Position numbers and translations under genes: made by a program. From the NCBI GenBank assembly GCA_030789695.1, contig CM061142.1, positions 601,657,659 to 601,721,658 on the forward strand: DNA of 64,000 bases, in the 5' to 3' direction. Each line of letters opens with the position of its first letter. Positions within the stretch are counted from its first letter, which is position 1. Below are positions 53,901 through 64,000 of this stretch, in pieces. Source of the DNA: Scilla litardierei. Lineage: Eukaryota; Streptophyta; Magnoliopsida; Asparagales; Asparagaceae. The notes beneath the pieces were generated by a model. The model was given only the letters and a program-made list of their open reading frames with translations. It was not told the origin of the DNA and made no database searches.

Positions 53901-55888
53901 ATCTTAGCGTCGAGGAGTCGGGTGCAACTTGGTAGGTCCGTCGGAGCCACTCGGAGGGTCCAGGTTCCCGACGATGAGGGCCAGCGCAAGGTCGACCTGA
54001 GGGCTCCCCGCCTGGGTTTGACGCTCATCAAATCGATGAGATTTGGGGAGGGTCGATGGGCGAGCCTCGATCGTTGTAGGGTCGGCCACTCAAAGTTTTG
54101 GAGGAGCTCGAGCGTCACCGGGCGTCGATGCTCTGCCGATCGACGATCTTGATAGGGTCGGTGGTAGTCGGATCCGTAACTTCTGACATCACAGTTGAAA
54201 GTCGAAAGCAGTATGGCACTTGCGAGCTCGGATCGAGCTTGGGGAATGAGTCGAGTAAGGGTGAAGGGTCGAACGAATTCCTAGATCCTGTCAACGAGGG
54301 TCGAAGTGTCGACCGCTTGGATAGAGTTTCGATGAAGTCACGCTCGCCGTGGTCGAATGCCGATTCCCCATTGAGAAATGATAATGATGGATCGGAGCCT
54401 GGATCCCAAATCCCATCGTGTTGAAGAGGCCGGGAGGATGCTCCGATGGCTCGGACCTCGGAAGAGCTCCGACAGTTGCTTCGAAGCTCGGATCGACCGG
54501 CATGGCTGTCGAATGGAGGCGTGACTCTCTTGGATCTCAGATGAAGCTGTCAGCTTCCTCGAGCCGTGGCACCGGCCCGGCAGTAGGAGCCAAGCCCGAC
54601 GGAGGGGAGGGCTCAGCTGGAGGTGCTCCAGCGGAGGGCCGAGGCTCGGAGCTCGGCGGCCGTCGCTTCCATCTACAGATTTGCGTTGTTCATACTGTCC
54701 ACTATCGATCTTTGGTGATGGAGTGGCGTGCCGAGGTTTCAGCGGTGACCAAATCCAAGCAAGAACAGAGTATATAGGACCGGGAACGAGGAGATAATTA
54801 CGATCCCTTTGGCAAGTTCTTGGGGCTCTTTCTTTCTACTCATCCCTTCCCTTCTGCGGATCATCGCCCTCGATCAGATCGTCGCCGTCTGAATCCGTTG
54901 CTCTCGTCGGGAGATCGAGCTGAAGGCCTCGATCCACGCCGGTCGATGACATTTGACGAGCATGAGGAACTCCGAGAAACTTACGGAGGTACTCGACGTT
55001 GATGGTCATGGTGATGTGGACGGGAAGCAAATCGCAGACGGCTGCACTCAGACAACGATTCATCGTCGATCAGGTCGCATCCATCGGCTCTTCGAAACAA
55101 CGAAGCCTGCCGGGATGAGATCCGGTTCCTTGAACAGGCGGCCAGATTCTGGTTCGTTGCGGCAGAGAATAAACCGGATCTGCTGATCGTCGCATAGGAC
55201 AAGCTGTCGATCGTTGTCGCAGCTGATCCCAGGCGTTGATCGGGATTGGATCTGTGCGTTACTGTTCTCCGAACAGGGAAAATGCCTCGCATCTCGAGGC
55301 CATCGATCGTCACTGAGCGCCTCCAACATCTCTCTGTTGGATGCTTCGGAAAGTCTTTTCTCTTTTTAAAAGAAAGATACTGAGATTCTTTTGGAGAATT
55401 GGTGTACAGAGTTCGTCGCAGGGATATGTGTCTCCATTTCTTGCGGACGAAACCATGGCCTCGCGAACCTCACCGCTTTCGCCTTCTCTCTCTGCCTCGA
55501 GGAGATGCTAGGTTTTGATTAGCGGAACGAGTCATCGTTGGTGCGGTTGAGTCCTGGCAGCGACGACTTGATCGATGATGCCATTGCAGATCGAGGGGTG
55601 GGCGTTGATCGTACAGACCCCACCGGAGGCCATCATACATTGGGCGACGGTGGACTCGTCGAGAGATCTTCAACTTTTGATCAACTTATGGGAGTCCGTT
55701 ATGCCGAGCATATGTATGCCTGCCAACTTTAGTAAACAAAAAGTGGAAGAGAAGCCGATCAAATACGCTGACGCATTTGTCGATGATATGTTAGCTTAGT
55801 CAGATACAATAATCCCTCTTAAAAATAGAGAAAGAGATGGTAGAACAAGCCATCGTTGTGTGTATATTGACGTAGGTGCTGACTCGTT
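50993..55888 (-). other. Gypsy interior: 52-bp hairpin repeats and low-complexity DNA, no pol
   Basis: 51126-51630 holds about nine copies of a 52-bp unit containing CGAGGGGAGTTGCCCCTCG, a 7-bp-stem hairpin. One spacer (51325-51372) interrupts them. 52190-52375 is an AGCTCC-type hexamer repeat. The rest is GC-rich, with frequent CTCGG/TCGGA words and scattered short frames on both strands that match no family I know. There are no protease, RT or integrase motifs. Confidence 0.7.
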
Positions 55889-55906
55889 CCCACAGACGGC
55901 GCCAAA
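55889..55906 (-). other. Gypsy primer-binding site
   Basis: TTTGGCGCCGTCTGTGGG on the minus strand, directly next to the 5' LTR end. Confidence 0.9.
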
Positions 55907-57093
55907 TGTTTCTGCTAATTTTCGCAGAACACATTAATAGTATGGAGGGTGCGTGGTCAACGCGGTCAAAGAGGGGACGCGCGGGACCCCCGAGTTGTCG
56001 TGGCTGTCGCTCGAGACGGAGATGACCAGTGGGGTCGACCGACGGCGCGTTCGCTCGAGCGGAAAGGCGCGGCTCCGTTCTTTGGCGGGCCGAGGGGTAG
56101 CCTCGGCGAGATGACAGCCTCCGGGATCGGTTGAAGGTAGAGTCGCTCGCAGCGGGGCGCGCGGATCCTCGCGTCGGCTCGGCGAGGGGTAGCCTCGGCA
56201 GAGCGACGTCCTCGTGACGAAGGAGACGAACGAGGTCGGGGACGAGGGCGCTCGGCTCTGGCTGGAAGGATGCCGAGGGGTAGCCTCGGCGTCGCTGGAA
56301 CTCCTGGACCTGAATAGACGAGAGAGCTCGTCAGGGGGGTCGGACCTTGGTTCCGACCGAAGCCCCTCCGATGCCAAAGTCAGATCTGGACTGATAAGTG
56401 CTCGGTGGGATCGAGTATGGCTCGCGGAGAGACCGATACTCGAGTCCTCGGGCCGAACTTTGGAGGAGAAATATTCAAGGTGGAAGAAGGTGTAAGATGG
56501 GAGTATGAGGTACCTCCGTTGTAGGTGGTGAAGATCCGGCCCCTTCCAAATGACGCCCGCCCCCTCCTTATATAGATGAACCATGCTCATCATGTGCCAT
56601 GATGTGACATCATGGCCGCCATTCATGGGGTCGTGCAAATGGGGAAGGATTGACCCCCTCTAATTGCGCCCACTTGATGACGCCATGAAGGTGGAGTCAT
56701 GGCCATGAGTCATTGCCATAATTGGCGGGCCATGAAGGCTGGAGTAATGGGCATGGCGGTTGCCATAATTGGCGGGCCATAATGGCGGGGGAATGATGGC
56801 CATTAAGCCTGGCCATGAAGTCGGTTGCCATATTTGGCGAGCCATGAAGGTGGCTGCCATAATTGGCGGATCATGATGGCACGGGGCGGCTGCCATAAAT
56901 GGCGAAGGCTTCCTTGATTTGGGCCCCGATTTCCTCCGCTACAGAAGCGGGCAATCTCTTGGGCCTTCGTCGTGGGTGGAGAAACGCGACCCGCCCGTAA
57001 GATCCTTGGGCCGGAGCCCGAGGCCGTAGTTTGGCTGGTTGACTGGTCGTGGTTGACTTGGCTCCTCCGGACCCGGTCAAAATAGTCGTAACA
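55907..57093 (-). repeat. Gypsy 5' LTR, 47 bp longer than its partner
   Basis: Carries one extra 47-bp stretch near 56730-56776 (GGCCATGAAGGCTGGAGTAA and onward), flanked by repeated ATTGGCGGGCCAT words. TATA-like CTATATAAGG reads on the minus strand at about 56566-56575. Confidence 0.93.
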
Positions 57094-57098
57094 ATTAG

Positions 57099-58723
57099 TA
57101 AAGGCATAAGTAGGAGGAAATGAAAATGTGATATATTTTGATGTCACGATTTCAGAATACATAGTTATACAAAAACGTCTAACACATTTTTTGACGAATG
57201 TCGTCACCTTGCTTCGGAAGCAATGTTTTGTGTTAAGTAATTTGTAATAACTATATGTATATATTAAATGTTAATATATAAATACACAAGATAGTAGCAA
57301 ACTTATATGGTAAAATAGACTAGGCCATGTCGAGAGACTAAGCTTCACAAGTCACATAAAGAGGGGTCTGACCTCTCGTATTATGAAGTCTACGGACACT
57401 TGTGAATCTTATCCTCTCAGATATAATGGCTGAAAACCATGTGCAAGACAGTGGAAGAATGAGTTGTCGAACTCAGTCTCGTACATACTGATGTACGCGA
57501 GTCTATTTTAACCAAAATAAGTTATTCGTATATTTTATTAAGACACGTGTTCTTGATGAAACACAAGTCTGATAAAATAAAGAACGAAAAGTAGAAAGTA
57601 TTTAAACTGATTCGATTAGATCGAATGGTCAAATACTTAGCTACATAAAATCTTGTGTAATTAAAAGAAAATGTGATTTTCTCTCAGGTCAAGTCTGTTA
57701 ACACATCCGTGTGTTAAAATGTATGAATCACACTTAGTGAGACTTGGTGCGATACATAGTAAGTGACTCTGAGTTAAGTCCTCTCTCTGGGTTAAGTCCC
57801 AGATCGTAATGCCTAGGTTTTGATAATGTCCTATGAGGACATTTTCAATAAGATATTCATTAAATCGATCATTAAAGAAGTTGTATAATTACTCGAATTT
57901 CGTGAGAAGAATTGTCGAGTTAGACATCATAACTGATGATGACTTAGTCAACTTCCGGGATGAAATTCGGAGTAGTAACTCCGATTTAAAACTTGATGCA
58001 ATCAAAATAGGTCCGTGTGCGTAAATAAATTTGAGAATTTAGTTTACGTACCCAAGGAAAATGTTTCCTCACTTTCTGCAAGTAAATCTTTAAGTTGAAA
58101 GATTGGTGCAAAAAGAGAATTGTAAAGTACAATCTTGTTGATCGAAAACGGTTTTCACCCTAATTTCTTTAAAACGGATTAGTTGAAATCGTCTCGCCAA
58201 CAGATGTGTACAGATCTACTCGGACCAAATCCGATGTAAAACGCTCATGTTGACCATGAAAATTGGAGCATTCACTTATAAGTTCGTTTTTTCTAAATAT
58301 GATTTAGACGGACCAACTTATATGAATTAGCCAGAGAGTTTTCAAGGTCAGTGGGAGCGTATAAATTACATGCAAGGCATCAAAGAGATGGAACATATAA
58401 TTTGATTAAGTAATCAAAGAGTTTGATACTTTATCAGAAATAGATATGAGCCATTTGAAATGACCATTAACAAATTTAAATTATTATCGTAATGTACGAT
58501 GAGCTGGATAAGATCCATGTATATTAAATATTACAGATTCCGATAGACCAAGTGAATTATTTGAATGAGATTCAAATGGTTGGTCTAACATGAACATAAA
58601 AACCCCTTGAGTCTATAGTGTAGACGGTTTTAGCAGATCCACTCACGAAGGCTCTACCACATGAAGTCGAGAAAACTTATGTGTAAAAACGGTATAAGAT
58701 ACCGGGATAAATGGGCCTGAGTG
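57099..58723 (+). pseudogene. Copia-3 interior with a scrap of RNase H
   Basis: Mostly non-coding. Near 58636-58665 it reads TVLADPLTKALPHEVEKTY followed by stops, the conserved end of Copia RNase H. A 63-codon frame at 57833-58024 is unrecognised. This shows that Copia-3 derives from a coding Copia element. Confidence 0.55.
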
Positions 58724-59863
58724 CAAGTGGGAGATGTTGAGAGATGATACCCTCGAGGCTATCTATCTTCATGTGTGAATAGCACAAACATCTTGTTCGA
58801 AATAACAGTAAGCTGTTTGGTAATTATTTATCTAAGTTATTTTATAATGTAGTTAACATTAGACATTAACTTAGGTAAAGTCCTGAGACTTTATGCAAGG
58901 TCAAACAGGTATCGAGATGAGTATCTCGATCATGGAGAAATGTTTGACCGTCTGTAGCATAAGTCTAAAAGGGTTCGTGGTCGTAGATGTTTCGAGACAA
59001 GGATATCGAAACATCGGATAGACTATTGTGTCTTAGTCTTCATCGTATAGCGGTGGCGATGATCTCATGATCACTTGACTTGGCGAAGTCGTTGACAAGA
59101 CACAGGTGCTCATTAGAGAATGCGTTCACTGAACTATCCACAAGAGTTATCATATGGTTATATTGACCAATCTGTCAATGATGACTCTGAGTGATGATAG
59201 GCTAGTTGGTCTTTTGACTTGAGGTCATTTTGACGAACCTGTGCGTGAACGGTGCCACTTAGATCAAATGACCTAGCTTCGAGGCAATCCCTGTCGAAAG
59301 GTCTTTGATTGGGTGACACTTGAAGCGTATGAGGAGAGTAATGACCAAGAGAGGATTCGTCTCTCCCGGTCAATGGGAGTTAGTGTCGTAGGGTTAGTTC
59401 GGTCTTTAGTAAAAACTCTGGCCAGAGTATGTTAGAAGAAGTCCAACATTTTGACTAAAAGATCGATAGAAACTAACCGGAGTCAAGTTATTGGGGTTGA
59501 CAGTTTGACCGTACCCTAGACTTGACTTACACGACATAGTTTAGACGAAAAGACTATAACTGCGGAATTCATCACGGAAACAGTCAGGGTGGTCCCGACA
59601 ATACTCATGTCGATGAGTCAACCACATAATGATGATTCCTGAAGCAGGGACGGCAACCACTGCTTGTGGTCACTGCCATATAGGGCTTCGAGCCCAACCT
59701 GTTGTAAGGGTCAGGCTGTAGGGTCTCACACAGAGTGCGACCTTCGTCTAGTAATAGGTAGATATTAGTTAGGTAGAACAATTTGCATTTGATGCAAGGG
59801 ATAAAATATTGCAAAAGATGTTTGCAATCATCTCATGCATTCGGGATAAATGATCCTGAGTGC
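58724..59863 (+). repeat. Extra polypurine tract and LTR-like start inside Copia-3
   Basis: GCCTGAGTGCAAGTGGGAGA followed by TGTTGAGAGATGATACCCTCG (58714-58754) parallels the real 3' junction TCCTGAGTGCAAGTGAGAGA followed by TGTAGAGGAATATGCCCTCG (59854-59893). The 1.1 kb between them looks like a diverged or recombined LTR remnant. Confidence 0.6.
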
Positions 59864-59873
59864 AAGTGAGAGA

Positions 59874-61092
59874 TGTAGAGGAATATGCCCTCGGATCATT
59901 TGTATTTGATGCAAATGATAATTTAAGCCTAGATAGGGACTATTTTGCATATGATGCAAAAGAGATTAAATGTGTCTTAAATTGTTTAAGACTATATTTA
60001 ATTAAATAAACGCGTTGAAAAGGTTACCTAGATGACGGGATCGTCCCGCTCTAAACGCAGGTTCAAACCGCGTCAAAAACGGAGTCCAAATGCACAAGTT
60101 ATAGCCAAAACAAGTCAGCCCAAACTGTTGGGCTGAAACCAGCGAAAATGGAGGCCCACCAAGCCCGAATTTTCTGGTTAGGGTTTTTTGAAACCTGAGA
60201 TTTTCTTGACGGCTACGTTTCTAAGAGAAGCATGACTTTTGGCTAACTTTGGACAATTGTTTGAAGGGTCAAACGGACTCGGATTGACGAGCCGTTTTTT
60301 CCTACGCGTTCACCGTTGAACCCTCTTCGATTTGGTAGGTTGTACCAACATTGAAGCTCAACGGTGAGGGAGTTAAAATTCACGGAAGTTTGCACTTTGT
60401 GAAAGCAAACTAACTTGATTTTAATTAACTCAAAAATAATAGTCCCACATCGGTTGTGGAGAAAAGGGGAGAGTCCGCCGCCTATATAAATAGGGGCCTC
60501 ACCCCTTCCTCCAAACTTGTCCTAAGCTCTAGATCTGAGCGGCTCTCGTAAATGTTGGAGCACGCTCGGATCTAAGCTAAATTAATATTTCTCCTCTCCC
60601 TATAAATTTCTACCTTGCTCCTGAAGGCTCTAGCAAAGCCGCAAAGGAGTTCGGATTCAGATCCGAAATCTAGGCGGAGGTTTCACTCGCGTGAAACTTT
60701 CTTCGGCGAGTGGTTGGCTCGGCGACATGGGATTGATCGCCTCGGGATGCGGAGTGGTTCGAGGAGCAGTTCGGGGAGCGGTTCAAGGAGCGGCTCGGCG
60801 TGGGACGGGAGCAGCTCGGAAGACGGTGCGGAACATCTCGCCTGCCCCAGGGCTGAGATTTCGGGTATGTGTTTAAGTTTTTCATTTAATTATTCGCAGT
60901 AGTTAGATCCCTCTTGGGGTGGTCAGATCCACCCCAAGTTGGCAGAGATCCTGGCTAATAGGGTCTGGTTCCTTAGGGTTGCATGTTAATTAGATTAACA
61001 TAAAATTTTTCCGCTGCATTTCTGTCTATGTTCCGTCCGACTTAGGACGGGACTAGAGTTTTTGTGCCCTAAGGGTCCCAGAAAACCCTGCA
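59874..61092 (+). repeat. Copia-3 3' LTR
   Basis: 1219 bp. Differs from the 5' LTR at 7 sites counted by eye. Confidence 0.95.
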
Positions 61093-61097
61093 GTATT

Positions 61098-61893
61098 GTC
61101 TCCAGCTTGCTTCTAAAATTTCCGAGTACCCTGCCCATTTAGACCAATGATTAAAGCATTTGAATGGCTTGGGGGATGTATTTACCTGCGTGTGTAGCTT
61201 GACCACCATGGGTGAGTGGTCACTGGTGAGGGGGTCTTGGTATTCCATGTATGAATCAGTAAGATTTAAAATCCATTCACTGTTGCATAGAACCCTATCC
61301 AGCTGTGCCGCTATGCGCCCTCTCCCCAGACGATTATTGCACCAGCTCATACGGGTGCAAGAACTTTTCATTACCTGAAGGGAGCAATCATTGATACAAG
61401 AGTTGAAATCCTCCACCATATGTTCCTCCAATCTTCTCCCTCTGATTTTGTCTGTGGTATAGAGAACACAGTTAAAGTCGCCTGCAATCAACCAAGCTTC
61501 ATGTTGCGAGCAAGAGTAATCCTGCCTCAATCGTTGCCATAACTCATTTCTCTCATTACTGGTATTATGTGCATAAACTGCTGTAAACATCATTTGAAAA
61601 CCCCCAGCATTGGCACAACGGGTGGTGATATGTTGAGAAGAGCTTGAGATAACAGTTGCTTTCCAAACCGCCGGGTCCATTCCCAAAAGAATCCGTCCCC
61701 CTCTATGAGCCTCAAAGTTACTGATAGTTACCCAATGATTATGTAAGCATGATTTCTGAAAAATCATGTCCTGCTTCAGTTTTGTTTCCAACAAAGCTAC
61801 CAAAGTTGGGTTCAGCCTCTTCAATCTATCTTTAAGATCCCTACGCCTCACTGAGTTATTGAGGCCTCTCGTGTTCCATATGAACACTGTCAT
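61098..61893 (-). pseudogene. LINE-C ORF2, AP endonuclease part
   Basis: The ATG at 61893 gives MTVFIWNTRGLNNSVRRRDL. LLETK, AGDFNC and TSDHSPM supply the endonuclease catalytic set, and the frame is open to the Copia-3 junction. The remainder of ORF2 is at 43627-46370. The protein itself is undamaged apart from the insertion. Confidence 0.9.
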
Positions 61894-61962
61894 TGATTTT
61901 GGTTTAATTGTTGTCGCACGAGATCCTTCAGCCTCGTGAACTTATATATATATGAGAAGTAA

Positions 61963-61963
<1 letters not shown>

Positions 61964-62039
<76 letters not shown>
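61964..62039. repeat. Long (TA)n tract
   Basis: About 35 uninterrupted TA units next to the LINE-C 5' end and the Helitron E start. TA tracts border several Helitrons here. Confidence 0.9.
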
Positions 62040-62043
<4 letters not shown>

Positions 62044-62625
62044 CATTTGACAGTGATTTTTGAATTCTAGGGCTGACTAGTACAACTAGGACAAACAGGT
62101 TGATAGAAAGAGGGTCATGATTAAAACTTTAGGAATAAATGGTTAAGATGAAGCTTTGAGATGAAAGTTAACTTTACTTAGAGATATGTGGGTCCCATTT
62201 GGCTTTGAATTCGGCCTGTTTTCATTTCATATCATGGGGAAGAGTAATAGTCTTCTTTTTGGAGAGAAGAATCTTTTGGGGATAGCAAGAGGCTTTTTTG
62301 GGTAGAGCTACCGTCATTACTGATCCTTTGTGCTTCAAGAGGATAAAATAATCCCTCTGATCTCACTGATCTAATCTGGGTACAATCAACATTTGGGTAA
62401 CCATACCACTGATCTCATCTGGGTACAAGTGAGTTCATCATCTTTAGAGATCTGCGCCAAAGGTCATCGTCATCTCATCTGGGTAACCATACCACTGATC
62501 CTTTTTGCTGCTTTTTTTGCTCTTTCTCCCCCACCCCTCTTTCCATCTATGAGTTCAAAAGATCAAGGGCATCGTCCAGTTGTCTCCTTTGGTTTCTAGG
62601 GCTAGGAAAGAGGTTTGAATTCGAG

Positions 62626-62861
62626 ATGCAGATGGAGGCGAGAATCAGCGATAGAGCTCTCAGCTTCGTCCACAGGGGCGGCGGGCTCGCCGCCGTCGAT
62701 GCTGGGCCCACAAGTACTTGATTTCTTACAGTCACCACTGGAATCATCAATACGAGTAGCACACGCAGCAGGGGCATCAGCATCAGCATCAACATCAGGT
62801 CGGGACGGTCTCTCATCTCTTGGCGGGAGGCGTCGCCGGTGCCGTGAGCAAGATATGCCAG
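62626..62861 (+). pseudogene. Captured mitochondrial carrier fragment, second copy
   Basis: MQMEARISDRALSFVHRGG followed, after a frame break, by HTQQGHQHQHQHQVGTVSHL and LLAGGVAGAVSKICQ, then GT as in Helitron C. It is less damaged than the copy at 28000-28229 (fewer stops in the His/Gln tract). Confidence 0.75.
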
Positions 62862-64000
62862 GTACTATTCCTATGGAGCTTCCTCCCTTTATCGCTCTCA
62901 TTTTCTCATTCTGTTTTCCACTATGAGAAAAGTATGGTCCTCATTCTCTATGCACATTCTCCTCAAAAAAGTAATTCAAATCGATTTTTACACATGCATT
63001 TATATTCTGCTGCCTGGTATGCTTCATTAATCAATATTACATTATATGCGTATATGTTTATGATTCTCAATATTTGAATTGATTTTTGTTGTGTGTACAT
63101 GTTTTTGTTTGGATAATATTTAGCTTGCACACAAGATTCTAACTGAATGCCCAGTTACAGGCATGCAAATGCAATAGATATATGCATGTTTGATTATTGG
63201 GCAGTCCGTTATTTGATTCCCTTGCTTATGCGACTGGCAGAGTTTTCATCATCACTATTAATTTTACTTGCCTAACATTGATTTTTACTGACATGTGTTT
63301 ATTTCATATGGTCTCCTCGAAAAATTGTTTTACTGTTAGAACCACCGTTCTTCAACCAATGAACACAAGAATCTGGTCTCCATATTATAGTTCATTCTTT
63401 ACAATGTAATTCAACTGATTAGAAATATTGGTCTTACTACTAACTCCTACTCTTGCAATCCTCCATCCTCTTCCAGAAATTTATATTACAATAATTCAGA
63501 GAAATGGTCACACTTAGTTTTACTGATACTGTAAACATGCAGTTGGACCTAAAGCTTGATCTGTTGCCCCAATAATATAAGATTTTTTGCTATTAAAGTA
63601 GCAGTAGACCCCTGATAATTATACCATTCCAAACCGTAGCAACAGACTCCTTAATTAAAACTATCAACCGGAACAAAAACATTTTCAAATCTGGGGAAAA
63701 AAATTTATTTATATTGTCGCTCCTCTCGGTCGCCTCACGATTCTATTTCAGGTGATTTTGTTTGTTTTCATCTCGGATGATACTGTCGCTCCTCTCTTCT
63801 CAGCAATATCAACCATAATCTCACTGCATCGCTCTCATGGCCAATGAAGCTGAGCTGTTTCGTGCTTTGGCTTAGTGATAATTTGCTCCGCAGAAAGGTT
63901 GAGGAAAAACTGACTTCTTCTTGTGTTCATGTTTACATTATCATGCACTTGAAAAATATTAGGCTGATCAGCATCTTATCTATATGATTCATTCAATGGT
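62862..64000 (+). other. Helitron E interior, non-coding
   Basis: Intron-like AT-rich DNA parallel to 28230-29400. No further exon of the carrier was recognised. Confidence 0.5.

Larger units (their letters stand above)
49840..57093 (-). mobile_element. Non-autonomous Gypsy element with a Tat/Grande-like primer site
   Basis: 7254 bp. LTRs lie at 49840-50979 (3', 1140 bp) and 55907-57093 (5', 1187 bp), with a perfect TSD ATTAG (49835-49839, 57094-57098). The PBS on the minus strand, TTTGGCGCCGTCTGTGGG (55889-55906), is typical of Tat/Grande/RIRE2-type Gypsy elements. The polypurine tract AGATGGGGGCAAT lies at 50980-50992. By eye the LTRs differ at 15 substitutions (1.3%) plus one 47-bp indel. 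The 4.9-kb interior has no recognisable gag or pol. Confidence 0.93.
46371..61092 (+). mobile_element. Copia-3: 14.7-kb non-autonomous Copia derivative
   Basis: LTRs of 1219 bp lie at 46371-47589 and 59874-61092 with a perfect TSD GTATT (46366-46370, 61093-61097), inside LINE-C ORF2. The PBS TTGTATCAGAGCC lies at 47591-47603 and the polypurine tract AAGTGAGAGA at 59864-59873. The LTRs differ at 7 sites by eye (0.6%). Only a scrap of pol remains (ADPLTKALP near 58640). It contains a complete Gypsy insertion (49840-57093). Moving it would need enzymes supplied by another element. Confidence 0.95.
43454..61941 (-). mobile_element. LINE-C: 5'-truncated L1-clade LINE split by Copia-3
   Basis: The A-tail appears as T9 at 43454-43462. 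The 5' end is at about 61941, just past the ORF2 start. Removing Copia-3 and one TSD leaves about 3.76 kb. A possible imperfect TSD is ATGAGCAGTAA (43442-43452) versus ATGAGAAGTAA (61952-61962), with a 10-bp TA stretch between the second copy and the 5' end. Same lineage as LINE-B. Confidence 0.85.
62040..64000 (+). mobile_element. Helitron E: second gene-capturing Helitron, runs off the window
   Basis: The 5' block ATACATTTGACAGTGA plus GAATTCTAGGGCTGACTAG matches Helitrons B-D. From there to 64000 it is closely similar to 27421-29400 of Helitron C, including the carrier fragment and its downstream intron-like DNA. The 3' end is outside. Confidence 0.7.

Noticed and set aside
57833..58024. 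63-codon ATG frame in Copia-3
   Set aside because: No match to Gag or Pol motifs. The surroundings are full of stops.

Overview
The window is flowering-plant nuclear DNA made almost entirely of nested transposable elements. No intact host gene was recognised. The evidence for a plant is L1-clade LINEs with DUF4283 / CCHC ORF1 proteins, Copia elements primed by initiator-Met tRNA, a Gypsy element with a Tat/Grande-like primer-binding site, Helitrons ending in CTAG, and captured fragments of plant genes (a mitochondrial carrier and a LHY/RVE-type MYB).

Left part, 1-12099. The 3' end of a degenerate Copia element (RT/RNase H remnant, two 176-bp repeats, 149-bp LTR ending at 1192) is followed by a 5.8-kb LINE on the minus strand (LINE-A, 1306-7142). 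LINE-A has both ORFs open, a poly-A tail and a target-site duplication. After it comes old non-coding DNA holding two arrays of short palindromes set in pairs about 21 bp apart (8333-8723 and 10239-10616), a candidate SIRE-like LTR (8997-9682) and a small Helitron (11290-11942).

Central nest, 12100-41505. Matching inverted ends (TAGGGGTGGCAAA) suggest one small hAT-like element swollen to 29.4 kb by insertions. Inside it are LINE-B (minus, 12310 to about 26756), which carries an exact-TSD hAT MITE (16466-17042) and a young Copia (Copia-1, 17403-25595, TSD TATAG); then three Helitrons in a row (B, C, D). Helitron C carries fragments of a mitochondrial carrier gene and a LHY/RVE MYB gene, and is itself split by Copia-2 (31175-38213, TSD GGAGC).

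Right nest, 41506-64000. A partial chromovirus-like LTR (from 42106) is cut by LINE-C (minus, 43454-61941). LINE-C is split by a 14.7-kb non-autonomous Copia derivative (Copia-3, plus, 46371-61092, TSD GTATT), which contains a non-autonomous Gypsy element (minus, 49840-57093, TSD ATTAG). The window ends in a second copy of the gene-capturing Helitron (E, from about 62040).

The order of insertion can be read from the TSDs. LTR differences counted by eye are about 0.6% for Copia-3, 1.0% for Copia-1, 1.3% for the Gypsy inside Copia-3, and 1.9% for Copia-2. Only LINE-A looks able to code for its full machinery. Copia-1 is one stop codon and one zinc-knuckle cysteine away. Everything else is broken or non-coding.
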